Below the pieces are notes generated by a model. That model was not told the origin of the DNA. It saw only the letters and a list, made by a program, of their open reading frames with translations, and ran no database searches. A stretch of DNA of 64,000 bases from CAVQNQ01 sp963714205. Its GTDB lineage: Bacteria > Acidobacteriota > Terriglobia > Bryobacterales > Bryobacteraceae. The stretch covers positions 2,046,001 to 2,110,000 of the forward strand of contig CAVQNQ010000002.1 in assembly GCA_963714205.1 (NCBI GenBank). The letters are read 5' to 3'. This document shows, one piece after another, positions 17,642-26,628 of this stretch. The first letter of the stretch is position 1; each line of letters starts with the position of its first letter. The position numbers were made by a program, and so were the translations under genes.

Positions 17642-18455
17642 TTACGCCGGGGCGGCACTGGTCTCCGGAGCAGAAAGGCGCTGCGCGATATGCTGGAAGA
17701 CCCTCGCGTTGAACGGCAGACCGAAATGCGTCCCGACCACCTCAACATCGATGTCCGGCTTCCCGCTCAGACAGTACCGCCAATCGACCAACCCATCGCA
17801 CTTCGTATACACGGCAGTGGCCCGGACTGAACGGGGCCACCGCTGGCCCAGGGACTGCCCGAAGTTGCAGTGGCAGCGGCTCGAACCACATTCTTGTGGC
17901 ACGCTCGGACGCACCGTCCGGATACCGCCGCGCACAAGCTTGCTGAGCACCACCAGCAGGCCGTGCATCTTAAGCCCCCGGAAGGGCGAGCCGAGGGTGA
18001 TGACAGAAGCGATTCGCGACGGCCTCCGCACCGCCGCGGCCCGGGCGAAGATGCCGCCGAGACTATGGCCGATGAGGTGCACGCTACGGCCCGTTTCGGC
18101 GTACGCTCGATCGATGGTTTCGTCCAAGATCCCAGCAAGGCGCTCGGGGCAGTCGGCGGCCATCCCGATACCGGAATAGTACGGCCGGTATCCAATCCGT
18201 CGCAGCCAAGCGTAGAGGCTCGAAGAGGTGGAGATCCAGGCAAAGCAGTCCGGGAATGATCACCACCGCCGATCCGTCTCCGCGGGGTATCCCCAGCCCA
18301 TAATAGGCAGGTGAAAGCCGCAGAGCCAGGAGTTCCAGGATGCAAAGCGGTTCGCTGAAAATGGGAGGGGAGCAGGGCACCTCGCCGTGAGGCAAAAACG
18401 TTTGGGCCAAGGGGGCGCAGTTGGGTTTTTCGTGCTGCAGTGGAGGAGCGTTCAT
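17642..18455 (-). pseudogene. alpha/beta hydrolase (lipase/PGAP1-like), broken by a frameshift near 18218
   Basis: Two overlapping minus-strand frames together make one hydrolase. The upstream frame (from 18455) gives LALRLSPAYYGLG and VVIIPGLLCLDLHLFEPL. The downstream frame gives LYAWLRRIGYRPYYSGIG, then the nucleophile elbow HLIGHSLGG, ITLGSPF and a catalytic-Asp-like TKCDGLVDW. Removing one C from GAGCCTC (complement of 18215-18221) joins them as LFELYAWLRRIGY, which reads as a natural protein. The span of 814 bp is 271 codons plus one base, consistent with a single insertion. Intact, it would be about 270 residues, cytoplasmic or peripheral. It may be a real pseudogene or a sequencing error; the rest is undamaged. 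Confidence 0.75.
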
Positions 18456-18607
18456 TATTCGGTCAACTTTATGAACATCATGTTGTACTATTATGCATTT
18501 TTTGGGCCGAATAGTCGAGTCAAGGAGCTATGGGCTTGTCATTATTCGCAGGGACAGGGTGCATATTCCCGTTTTTGAGCCATCTGCTGCTGCAATACAT
18601 CGAATCC

Positions 18608-18728
18608 TGTAGAGATAATCTACAAGTAAGCCGGTCCGGCTCGCCCGCCACCTGCGGGCCAGTTAACCTTTGTGGTATTGATCCGATCTTAAAGATCGGC
18701 TGAGATCGACAATGGGTGTAAGGTACAC
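18608..18728 (+). promoter_or_regulatory. run of perfect inverted repeats upstream of small CxxC protein gene
   Basis: In the roughly 300-bp gene-free stretch before 18759 there are four palindromes in a row: TGTAGA-5-TCTACA (18608-18624), GCCCGC-5-GCGGGC (18643-18659), CCGATCTT-1-AAGATCGG (18683-18699) and GTGTA-3-TACAC (18716-18728). They could be stem-loops of a structured 5' leader or separate protein-binding sites. I do not match them to any known riboswitch. The part before 18600 is AT-rich and shows no gene. Confidence 0.4.
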
Positions 18729-18758
18729 GGCTGGAACTGTTCAGGGTGGTGTCGGACC

Positions 18759-18986
18759 ATGATCGCAAACATGCTCAGCGCACTCTTTGGTTGCAGGCAC
18801 AAGCGGACCACCCGACCCATCACACCGGTCCATAAGCCGGGTGACCAACCCGCGGGTGCCTACATTGCCTGTCTCGACTGCGGTAAGCAATTCCATTACG
18901 ACACCACTACCATGAAGGTCGGGGCTGCAATGCCTCTTCCTCCTGCAGCCTACCGTCCAGTTTGCGGTAGATTTCAGGTTCAATAG
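18759..18986 (+). CDS. small protein with CxxC zinc-ribbon-like motif
   Basis: A 75-residue protein. After a short hydrophobic start (MLSALFG) come CRHKRTTRPITPVHKPG and AYIACLDCGKQFHYD. A Cys-x-His pair and a CxxC pair are spaced as in small zinc ribbons. I recall similar short proteins being common in Acidobacteria, without known function; this recollection is not checked. The ATG at 18759 is the only sensible start. It stands alone after a palindrome-rich leader and about 290 bp before a beta-galactosidase gene. Confidence 0.65.
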   Translation: MIANMLSALFGCRHKRTTRPITPVHKPGDQPAGAYIACLDCGKQFHYDTTTMKVGAAMPLPPAAYRPVCGRFQVQ

Positions 18987-19279
18987 CATACCCGCCGCTC
19001 ATCGCGGTGCTACCCGCGGCAACCCTGGCGATCGTTGCGCGGTCGGCGACCGGGACGAGGCGCCGCGCGCCGTGCGAAAACCGAACCGCTGCGATCCCGT
19101 GCTCCATGCCTGCCAGGCCCGGCAGAAAAAACGCAACTCGCAGGCTCAAAGGAAGGTGGTTGGGTGTACACTTGCCAACAAAACGTCCATCTGTGTGGGA
19201 TTCCACCGTGGGCCGCTGGCGGTATACCGGGCCGGCCCAAAAGGAGATCAGGGCCCAAACCGGGCTCGAACACAAGAAG

Positions 19280-21805
19280 ATGAAAAACGAGAGTAGATCG
19301 GATTCCATAAGCCGGCGCAGCTTGCTGGGGCACGCTGTTGGGACGGCCGGCATTTTGGCGGCTCTGGACGCCGGGGGCCAGGCCAACGCGCAAGCGCCGC
19401 CAGCCAGCGGCGGCCGCGGGGGACCCCGCGTCAGAGAGTCTTTCGACTTCGGCTGGAAGTTCTTCAAGGGGGATGCGCCAGGCGCGCAGCAGACGGCTTT
19501 CGCGGATGCGAGTTGGAAAGAGGTGGACCTGCCTCACGACTTCAGCATCGAGGGGCCCTTCAGCCAGGACGCGCCAGCAAGGGGGCAAGGCGGCTTTTTG
19601 CCCACCGGCATCGGCTGGTACCGAAAACACTTCAATATTCCTGAATCTTACAGAGGCAGAAAGGTGGGCGTCGAGTTCGACGGCGTTTATCAGCTCAGCG
19701 AGGTGTGGATCAACGGTCAGTACCTGGGCAAACGCCCTTACGGGTACATCGGTTTCGACTACGATCTCACCCCCCACCTGAAGTATAGCGGCGATAACGT
19801 GATTGCGGTCAAGGCGGATAACTCCCATCAACCCAATTGCCGCTGGTACTCTGGTTCCGGAATTTACAGGCACACCTGGCTGCTGGTTACAAACCTGGTG
19901 CACGTGGCCCATTGGGGAACGTTCGTCACCACGCCCCAGGTGGACATGGGTTCCGCCACCATCCAGATCAAGACCCGGATCCAGAATGAAGGCCAGACCG
20001 CCGCCGAGTGCCGGATAACCAGCACTATATTGGACCAGGATGGGATCCCCGCCGTGGGCGCGCAGGTGAGCGAGAGCCAGATCATTCCTCCGAACGGAGA
20101 ATACGAGTTCGTGCAACAGATAAAGATGGATCAGCCGAACTTATGGTCCCTTGAGACTCCTTATCTCTACAAAGTACGCACCTCGCTGATGGATCAGGGT
20201 TCCGACTCATATGACACGGCTTTTGGGATCCGGCGGGCTGAGTTCGATGTGGACCGCGGGTTCCTGCTGAATGGAAAGCACGTGAGATTGAACGGCGTCT
20301 GCCTGCATCACGACGGCGGCTCGGTAGGAGCGGCGGCGCCGGAGCGGGTTTGGGAGCGGCGCCTGGAAATCTTGAAAGCTATGGGCTGCAACTCCATTCG
20401 GACGGCCCACAACCCTTATGCGCCGGAGTTCCTGGACCTGTGCGACAAGTTGGGCTTCATGGTGATGAACGAGGTCTTCGACGAGTGGAAGCAAAACAAG
20501 ACTGCCAATGGATACGGCCAATACTTCGACGAATGGTCGGAGAAGGACATAACCGGCTTCGTTCGCCGCGACAGGAACCATCCCTCTGTCTTGCTATGGA
20601 GCGCGGGCAACGAGATCGGCGAGCAGGCCGCCGCTAACGGCGTAGAGATGGTCAAGAGGCTGGTGAATATCTTTCACAGAGAGGATCCGTCGCGGCCCGT
20701 CACGATGGGTTGCGACAGGATCGCCGCCAACTTGACGGGGCGCGAAGTCGGCACGCCGCCCGAGTTCCTCGCAGTCTTGGACGTAGTTGGCTATAACTAC
20801 TCGGACCGACGGGCCAAGCGGGCGGAAACATACTACAGTGACGACCGGCACGCGTTCCCGCAGAGAAAGTTTATTGGCACGGAAAACGGGTCCATGGGCG
20901 GCGTGAGAGGCGACTATTCCGAGCTTGGCCCGGCCAGTTCCGGGGCCGTCCCGCGCAGGCGCGGCACGAGGGGGACGGATTTCGAGCAGTTGTGGAGGTT
21001 CAGGCGGATCTACGAGTACGTGTCCGGCGACCACATGTGGACTGGTATCGACCACCTGGGCGAGGCGTCGTGGCCTTCCAAGGGGTCGGCCGCGGGAGTG
21101 CTCGATACCTGCGGCTTCGAAAAAGACGGTTATTATTTCTGCCAGAGCCAGTGGACGGATCAGCCCATGATCCACGTGTTCCCTCACTGGAACTGGAAGG
21201 GCAAGGAAGGAGACGTCATACCGGTACTCTGCTACACCAACTGCGATACCGTCGAACTGTTTGTGAACGGTAAGTCCTTCGGCGTGCAGGGCTACTGGTT
21301 CCCGCGCGTGGGCTATTGGGGCCAGACGGTGGAGCGGACCACGGTCTCACGCACCACGTCGGACCTGCACTTGACTTGGACCGTGCCCTATCAACCGGGC
21401 ACGTTGAAAGCCGTCGGCGTCAAGGACGGAAAAGTCGTAGTTACCGAGGAAATTGCGACCACCGGCGAACCGGCGAACATCAGCCTCTCCGTAGACCGGG
21501 AAGTGATAACGGCCGACCGCCGCGACGTCGCTCATTTCATAGTTAAGATACTCGACGCGCAGGGCAGGATCGTGCCGACCGCGGACAATGAAGTCACCTT
21601 CGAGATGCAAGGAGAGGGCCAGCTCATAGGCGTGGACAACGGAAATTTGGCGAGTAACGAGGATTATAAAGGCAGCCGCAGGAAGGCGTTTAACGGGCTG
21701 TGCCTCGCTATCGTGCAATCCACGGCCAGACCGGGCCGGATCCAAATGACTGCGACGTCGCCCGGACTCAAACCAAGCAGCGTCGCAGTCACGACGAAGA
21801 CATAA
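19280..21805 (+). CDS. beta-galactosidase-like glycoside hydrolase family 2, Tat-exported
   Basis: An 841-residue GH2 enzyme. The ATG at 19280 is chosen because it begins a twin-arginine signal (SDSISRRSLLGHAVGTAG); the open frame runs back to 19007 but that part is not protein-like. Domain order: sugar-binding jelly roll (GWYRKHFNIPESY), immunoglobulin-like domain, TIM barrel with acid/base Glu445 in GNEIGE and nucleophile Glu535 in IGTENGS, then further beta domains (FVNGKSFGVQGYW; an invasin-like domain near 735-841). HLGEASWPSKGSAAG is also conserved in GH2. Acts in the periplasm or outside on beta-galactosides of plant polysaccharide. The next gene, 43 bp on, encodes another galactosidase-like enzyme, so they are probably cotranscribed. 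Confidence 0.9.
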   Translation: MKNESRSDSISRRSLLGHAVGTAGILAALDAGGQANAQAPPASGGRGGPRVRESFDFGWKFFKGDAPGAQQTAFADASWKEVDLPHDFSIEGPFSQDAPARGQGGFLPTGIGWYRKHFNIPESYRGRKVGVEFDGVYQLSEVWINGQYLGKRPYGYIGFDYDLTPHLKYSGDNVIAVKADNSHQPNCRWYSGSGIYRHTWLLVTNLVHVAHWGTFVTTPQVDMGSATIQIKTRIQNEGQTAAECRITSTILDQDGIPAVGAQVSESQIIPPNGEYEFVQQIKMDQPNLWSLETPYLYKVRTSLMDQGSDSYDTAFGIRRAEFDVDRGFLLNGKHVRLNGVCLHHDGGSVGAAAPERVWERRLEILKAMGCNSIRTAHNPYAPEFLDLCDKLGFMVMNEVFDEWKQNKTANGYGQYFDEWSEKDITGFVRRDRNHPSVLLWSAGNEIGEQAAANGVEMVKRLVNIFHREDPSRPVTMGCDRIAANLTGREVGTPPEFLAVLDVVGYNYSDRRAKRAETYYSDDRHAFPQRKFIGTENGSMGGVRGDYSELGPASSGAVPRRRGTRGTDFEQLWRFRRIYEYVSGDHMWTGIDHLGEASWPSKGSAAGVLDTCGFEKDGYYFCQSQWTDQPMIHVFPHWNWKGKEGDVIPVLCYTNCDTVELFVNGKSFGVQGYWFPRVGYWGQTVERTTVSRTTSDLHLTWTVPYQPGTLKAVGVKDGKVVVTEEIATTGEPANISLSVDREVITADRRDVAHFIVKILDAQGRIVPTADNEVTFEMQGEGQLIGVDNGNLASNEDYKGSRRKAFNGLCLAIVQSTARPGRIQMTATSPGLKPSSVAVTTKT

Positions 21806-21848
21806 GCCGTAACCGCGGCGGAGGCTCGTGAAATCATAGGAGATAGTC

Positions 21849-23537
21849 ATGAAACTTCGAAGCTTGTTCTGCTCTACACTCGCGTGCGCTCTGGCGCTGG
21901 TTGCGAGTCAGAGCCAAACCAGATCGGTCTCAGCCGCTTCTGCTCCGGAGATCCCTCACTTGCGGAAGCAGGGAACGGCGACCCAACTCATAGTCGACGA
22001 CCAGCCGTTCCTGGCCCTGGCCGGAGAATTGAGCAACTCCAGCGCCACCAGCGTCGAATATATGAACCTGGTCTGGCAGAGACTCGCCATGCAGACGGGA
22101 CTCAACACCGTCCTGGCGGGCGTGAGTTGGAACCAGATCGAGCCGCAGGAAGGCAGGTTCGATTTCAGCGTGCTGGACGGCGTGATCCAGGGCGCGCGGG
22201 CGCACAACATGCGACTGGTGCTGCTCTGGTTCGGAAGCTGGAAGAACGCTCTGTCCAGCTACGCGCCCGACTGGGTGAAGAGGGACGACCAGCGCTTCCC
22301 GCGCATCGAGGTGCAAAGCGGCAAGACCATCGAGCTCCTCTCCACGCTCAGCGATACCAACCGCGACGCCGATGCGCGCGCCTTCGCTGCGCTGATGCGG
22401 CACGTCAAACAAGTGGATGGCCGCGAGCACACGGTGATCATGATCCAGGTGGAAAACGAAGTGAATGCGACGGAGGATTCCCGCGACCGCTCGCCCGTGG
22501 CCAACACGGCCTTCGCGGCGCCCGTGCCGAAGGAGCTGATGGACTACCTTCAGAAGCACAAGGAAACGCTGATCCCGGAGTTGCGCCAACTGTGGGAGAC
22601 GGCCGGCTTTAGAACATCCGGGGCCTGGCAAGAGGTGTTCGGGAAGGGCGTCGCGACGGATGAGATCTTCATGGCCTGGCTCTATGCGCGCTACATCGAT
22701 CGGGTGGCCGCGGCGGGCAAGGCTGAATACCCGCTGCCGATGTACGTCAACGCGGCATTGTTAGGATTTGCCAGGGTGGGACCGCCCGAAAGAGCCCATG
22801 GCGGCGGGCCTTTGTCCGAGCTGCTGGACGTGTGGAGAGCCGGGGCGCCGCAAATCGATTTTCTCTCGCCCGATATTTACGGCAACACCGACTTCTTTGT
22901 GACGTCCGCGGCAGCTTACACCCGATCCGGGAACCCGCTGTTCGTGCCCGAAACCAGGGGTGACATGGAAGCCCGGCTGCTCTACGCCTTCGGACGACAT
23001 GACGCCATCGGAATCACGTTCATGGGGCTCGAAAGACTGCCGGCGCCCGAAACGGAGATGCTCCGGGGCTTCGCGGCGATCGGGCAATTGGCGCCCCTCA
23101 TTGGCGCGCACCAGGGGAAGGGCACCATGTCCGCCGTCCTGGTTGGCCCGAAGGACCCGCCCAAGAAGGTCCAGTTGGGAAACTACACGTTTGAGGTCTC
23201 GTTCATGACACCCCGGGGGCTGCCCGGCATGCCGGATCCGCAGCCGCCCTACTCCTCCGGGGTGGCGCTTCTGATCAATACGGGACCCGACGAGTTCTAT
23301 GCCGCGGGCAACAGTGCGCACGTTACCTTCGCTCCCAGCACGCCGGGGCCCGCCCACGCCGGACTGGGCACGGTGGAAGAGGGCGTCTTCGCGAACGGCC
23401 GCTGGATCGCCAGCCGGCAGCTCGCGGGCGATGAAACGGGACAGGGAGGCAGTCTGTCGTTGCGGAGCAGCCCGGCGGATCGCATCCCAGACCGCTACGC
23501 GGGCATCCAGCGCTTCACGCTGTACCGCTACCGCTGA
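21849..23537 (+). CDS. GH35-like beta-galactosidase (clan GH-A), secreted
   Basis: A 562-residue exported clan GH-A enzyme with a signal peptide (MKLRSLFCSTLACALALVAS). The barrel begins with ALAGELSNSSAT and LNTVLAGVSWNQIEPQEG, the region that binds galactose in GH35/GH42 enzymes. The acid/base is probably Glu204 in IQVENEVN and the nucleophile Glu368 in FVPETRGD. The C-terminal 150 residues form a beta-rich domain like the DUF5597 domain of bacterial GH35 relatives. It follows the GH2 gene and likely works with it on galactan or xyloglucan side chains. Family number is by recognition of the motifs, and GH42-like remains an alternative. Confidence 0.82.
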   Translation: MKLRSLFCSTLACALALVASQSQTRSVSAASAPEIPHLRKQGTATQLIVDDQPFLALAGELSNSSATSVEYMNLVWQRLAMQTGLNTVLAGVSWNQIEPQEGRFDFSVLDGVIQGARAHNMRLVLLWFGSWKNALSSYAPDWVKRDDQRFPRIEVQSGKTIELLSTLSDTNRDADARAFAALMRHVKQVDGREHTVIMIQVENEVNATEDSRDRSPVANTAFAAPVPKELMDYLQKHKETLIPELRQLWETAGFRTSGAWQEVFGKGVATDEIFMAWLYARYIDRVAAAGKAEYPLPMYVNAALLGFARVGPPERAHGGGPLSELLDVWRAGAPQIDFLSPDIYGNTDFFVTSAAAYTRSGNPLFVPETRGDMEARLLYAFGRHDAIGITFMGLERLPAPETEMLRGFAAIGQLAPLIGAHQGKGTMSAVLVGPKDPPKKVQLGNYTFEVSFMTPRGLPGMPDPQPPYSSGVALLINTGPDEFYAAGNSAHVTFAPSTPGPAHAGLGTVEEGVFANGRWIASRQLAGDETGQGGSLSLRSSPADRIPDRYAGIQRFTLYRYR

Positions 23538-23584
23538 GGGCGGGCGCAGTCTGCCAATCCCGGGCGTACTTCAGGCGATCCCTA

Positions 23585-23614
23585 TTGACAAGTCATGACG
23601 CACCGCGTTATATT
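23585..23614 (+). promoter_or_regulatory. strong sigma70-like promoter of the phaR-like gene, possibly leaderless
   Basis: TTGACA (23585-23590), an 18-bp spacer and TATATT (23609-23614). The expected transcription start, about 7 bases after the -10 box, falls at 23620-23623, where the ATG (23623) begins. The mRNA would have almost no leader and no room for a ribosome site. Confidence 0.6.
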
Positions 23615-23622
23615 GGGGCCGG

Positions 23623-24096
23623 ATGCCAACTAGCCCCATACCGCGAACCATCAAGAGGTACGAGAATCGCAAGCTTTACGATCTCCAGGCGAAGCGATAC
23701 GTCTGCTTGCGGGATGTGGCTGAAATCATTCGGTCCGGCATTGACGTAGTGGTCATCGATAACGCCACCGGAGAGGATCTGACCCCGCAGACGCTGACCA
23801 AAGTCATCGCCGATGGAGCCGGCCGGAGCCCATGGCTTCGCACCCAGTACCTGCATGACGTCGTGCGCTGGGGTGGAGATCATCTTGAACACTGGATCGA
23901 CCGGCTCCGTCGTTCGGTCCAGCGAAACGGAACTTCACGAGCTCTCCGGGACGAAGTGACGCATTTGCGGGAGCGCATGACAAGCCTGGAAGCACTCGTC
24001 AACGAACTGGAAAAAGAGGAGATCCATGAGCACAACAACGATGGACGCGGTCGCGCAAACAAGCGCCCCCGCGACCGAAACTCCGCCCGTGAGTGA
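23623..24096 (+). CDS. phaR: polyhydroxyalkanoate synthesis regulator PhaR-like
   Basis: A 157-residue regulator. The N-terminal 60 residues match the PHB/PHA accumulation regulator DNA-binding domain: IKRYENRKLYDLQAKRYV, then VVVIDNATGEDLTPQTL. In the family this domain binds both DNA and nascent polymer and represses phasin genes until granules form. Residues 105-135 form a coiled coil (LRERMTSLEALVNELEKEE). The tail is basic and low complexity. The overlapping next gene encodes a phasin-like protein, which is the expected target, so autoregulated co-expression is likely. No PHA synthase is in the window. Confidence 0.85.
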   Translation: MPTSPIPRTIKRYENRKLYDLQAKRYVCLRDVAEIIRSGIDVVVIDNATGEDLTPQTLTKVIADGAGRSPWLRTQYLHDVVRWGGDHLEHWIDRLRRSVQRNGTSRALRDEVTHLRERMTSLEALVNELEKEEIHEHNNDGRGRANKRPRDRNSARE

Positions 24097-24505
24097 AGCT
24101 TCGAAACCAGCGACCAGGTCTCTTTTGCGGCCAGTGACGTACACACTGGGGAGATTGTCGGGAGTAGTATGCTGGATTTGGCATTTCGACCTCGGCGCCG
24201 CCGTGCTTGTTGGCGAGCAGACGGCGCGCTTCGTCAAGGCCGCAGTAGAGAAAGGCAAGGAAGTTGAGCCTTCCCTGACCAAGCCATTCAAAAAGGCCGA
24301 GGACAGCGTCAGCGGGGCGCTGGGCGAAGTAGGAGCGCGTCTGAAGGGGATTGCCAAGCCCGTGGCTCCGAGCGAGGATAAGCGGTTGGATGCAGAAGTA
24401 AGTGAACTGTCCGCGAGGATCAACGAACTGACGCAGCGGATTGAAAGCTTGCAGGCAAGGCAAGATGCTGGCGACCCCGCGCAGGCGGTCAAAGTGGGAC
24501 TCTGA
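24026..24505 (+). CDS. phasin-like polyhydroxyalkanoate granule protein
   Basis: A 159-residue protein. A Thr/Ser/Pro-rich N-terminus is followed by the hydrophobic, amphipathic stretch TLGRLSGVVCWIWHF and VGEQTARFVKAAVEKGKEVEPSL, then helices ending in a coiled coil (LSARINELTQRIESLQAR), the usual build of PhaF/PhaI-type phasins. Phasins coat storage granules and control their size. The ATG at 24026 lies 71 bp inside the PhaR-like gene in another frame, with GAGGAG just before it. The overlap region encodes a disordered part of both proteins. Assignment rests on composition and neighbourhood more than on strict motifs. Confidence 0.7.
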   Translation: MSTTTMDAVAQTSAPATETPPVSEASKPATRSLLRPVTYTLGRLSGVVCWIWHFDLGAAVLVGEQTARFVKAAVEKGKEVEPSLTKPFKKAEDSVSGALGEVGARLKGIAKPVAPSEDKRLDAEVSELSARINELTQRIESLQARQDAGDPAQAVKVGL

Positions 24506-24545
24506 CTTCGGCGGGGCGGAGCTGCCCATGATCATGAAAATGGCA

Positions 24546-25922
24546 TTATCTCCGGCGTTGCGCCGTGGAGGAGAAGTTGTCGTGCGGCTTCCGAAGAAGA
24601 GCTGCGTTTTGCAGGTCTTGCTGCGCTCCCACCGTATCTCCTGAGAGCCGCCGTGCAACTGCGCGATTCAGGTACGCATTCGTGTATGTTGGTTCCAGAC
24701 GAATCGCCGAACTAAAGTCATCGATGGCCTGTTTGTAGTTGCGGGTTCTTAGGTAAGCATAGCCTCGCGAGTTGTAGGCGACAGCCGACGATGGGTCGCG
24801 CTCAATCGCCGTCGTAAGGCTCTCAATCGCGTCGTCATACCGCGCTGCAAGCGTGTAGGCTCGCCCTTTGGTCGTGTAGTAATGTGCCTGCCGGGCCGGC
24901 ACCGAATCGACGGCCGTACTATGCCGATCTTCGCTCGCAGCAGCACTCCGAGAGGCGGCACTCAGCTCTCTTGCTTCCAGCCCGAGCAGCATTTGCTGCC
25001 AGACTGCCGAAATGACATTCCCCGCTCCCGAAACCATCGGGTTGATCCGGATCGCTTGGTTGACGTCCGTGATCGCCTCGGTGAGCCGGCCTAGATGGAC
25101 GTAAGCGTCTGCGCGACAGACGTAACCTTGCGCCTCGGATGGGTGGATCTGCACCGCCTCTGTGCATTCCTGAAGAGCGTTGTCGATCTGATTCAGCTTC
25201 CTGAACACGGACGCACGAAGCAGGTGAATGGCCGACGAATTCGAATCGAGGGACAGAGCTCTTGCGTAAGACTCCAGTGCTTTGGCAAAGTCGCCTCGCT
25301 CCTCCTCGATACCAGCCTCGGCTGACAGATAGGACGAATTGCCCGGATCGTGCTCCAAAGCATGGCCTAAGTCGCCTATGGCGCTGTCGTACGCTCTTAG
25401 AGCGCGCTCGATGTTTGCACGCAGCTCGTATGCGCGAGCATTACCGGGTTGGATTACCAGCGATTGATTCAGGTCGGAAAGAGCCAGGGCGAGGTTGCCA
25501 AGTTGGAAATACGCTCGGCCTCGGTGCAAGAAAGCCGAATCGTTCCCCGGGTCGAATTGGATCGCTTTGCTAAAAGCCTCGATCGCCGGCTCGTAATGCT
25601 GTCGTTCTTCCGCGACCCTGCCGAGTTGGTAGGCTTCCTGGGATAACACCAGATTTGGAAGGGCGTTCGTGGAAGTCTCAGGCGGCGATGATGGTATCGC
25701 TTGGGACTGGCCGGTCGCCGATTTCGTCGACTGGATCAATTGCTCGAGGCGCCGCAACCGATCATCAAGGTCTGTCAGTGCCTTCCGCAGGTCGTGGACG
25801 GCTGCGTCGAGGTCCGACGGCTCTTGCGGACGAGCTTCGCCGACCCCGGTCGAGCCCATCAGCCCCACGCAGATGGCAAATTGCAGGCGGAGGAAATACA
25901 AACTGTGGCAATCATACCCCAT
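24546..25922 (-). CDS. TPR-repeat protein
   Basis: A 458-residue protein starting at the ATG at 25922, followed by a hydrophobic stretch (LYFLRLQFAICVGLMGS) that may be a signal or anchor; the frame continues up to 26099 without support. A short coiled coil comes next (LRKALTDLDDRLRRLEQLI). From about residue 95 there are about nine tetratricopeptide repeats, for example AIEAFSKAIQFDPGNDSAF, AITDVNQAIRINP and AIDDFSSAIRLEPTYTNAY. TPRs bind partner proteins. No enzymatic domain is visible. Likely periplasmic; its partner is unknown. Confidence 0.8.
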   Translation of the reverse strand: MGYDCHSLYFLRLQFAICVGLMGSTGVGEARPQEPSDLDAAVHDLRKALTDLDDRLRRLEQLIQSTKSATGQSQAIPSSPPETSTNALPNLVLSQEAYQLGRVAEERQHYEPAIEAFSKAIQFDPGNDSAFLHRGRAYFQLGNLALALSDLNQSLVIQPGNARAYELRANIERALRAYDSAIGDLGHALEHDPGNSSYLSAEAGIEEERGDFAKALESYARALSLDSNSSAIHLLRASVFRKLNQIDNALQECTEAVQIHPSEAQGYVCRADAYVHLGRLTEAITDVNQAIRINPMVSGAGNVISAVWQQMLLGLEARELSAASRSAAASEDRHSTAVDSVPARQAHYYTTKGRAYTLAARYDDAIESLTTAIERDPSSAVAYNSRGYAYLRTRNYKQAIDDFSSAIRLEPTYTNAYLNRAVARRLSGDTVGAQQDLQNAALLRKPHDNFSSTAQRRR

Positions 25923-26195
25923 GCATAGAAGACGGAAGTGAGCCCCGCGCTTCGCGTTCGTGATTCCGCAAACATCGGAGTCCATCGGGATCGGATCTTT
26001 ACTATGCATACCCAGGAACATCCTTATCAGGATTGCCTGAGCTGGAAAGAATGGGACGAGGGGAAGCGAGGAATTCTCGTCTTTGGCCCACTCCATCATA
26101 AGTGGAGTAAGTGGACGGCATTCTGTTTAAGCAAGAAGTCAGACGCCTGCGACCCGCCCGACTTCAAGACAAGAGATGTGATTTCAAAGGGGTTC

Positions 26196-26272
<77 letters not shown>

Positions 26273-26285
26273 GTGTCTGAGCAAC

Positions 26286-26291
26286 AGTATA
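26286..26291 (-). promoter_or_regulatory. -10 box of tRNA-Arg promoter
   Basis: TATACT on the minus strand, 13 bp before the tRNA 5' end. The -35 region is poor. Placement is right for a tRNA promoter; prediction by eye. Confidence 0.4.
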
Positions 26292-26325
26292 ACGAATCAC
26301 CGGTGAAGTTTCGGCGATCCGCCCC

Positions 26326-26628
26326 CTATCCCACCACCGCCCCCGCCTTCTTGAGCGCCTGCTCCACTTCCTCCTGCCCCAGGTCCGTGCTGATGAACAA
26401 CTCCTGGCGCGCGCCCGCGCTCAGAGCGATGGCTTTCCATCCGTTCTGCGTGGGCACGGTCACCCGCACCTTCACTTTGCCGCGGGCGTCGCGCACCGGG
26501 CGGATCACGCCCGGAATCACCGAGCGAATGGCGGGATTGGCCTGGAGCAGTTCCTCCAGAATGCCGCGCACGCCATCGATGATGCTGTGTTCGATCTTCA
26601 GCCGGTCTTTGGCCGTGCGCAGGCGCAT
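26326..26628 (-). CDS. small conserved protein, DUF2103-like
   Basis: A 100-residue protein resembling the DUF2103 family, as judged by KIEHSIIDGVRGILEEL and a following VRVTVPTQNGWKAIALSAGARQELFI. The family is annotated as putative metal-binding without a proven role. The ATG lies directly after the TAG of the upstream isoaspartyl methyltransferase gene, so both are likely one transcript. No signal or membrane segment; cytoplasmic. Confidence 0.6.
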   Translation of the reverse strand: MRLRTAKDRLKIEHSIIDGVRGILEELLQANPAIRSVIPGVIRPVRDARGKVKVRVTVPTQNGWKAIALSAGARQELFISTDLGQEEVEQALKKAGAVVG

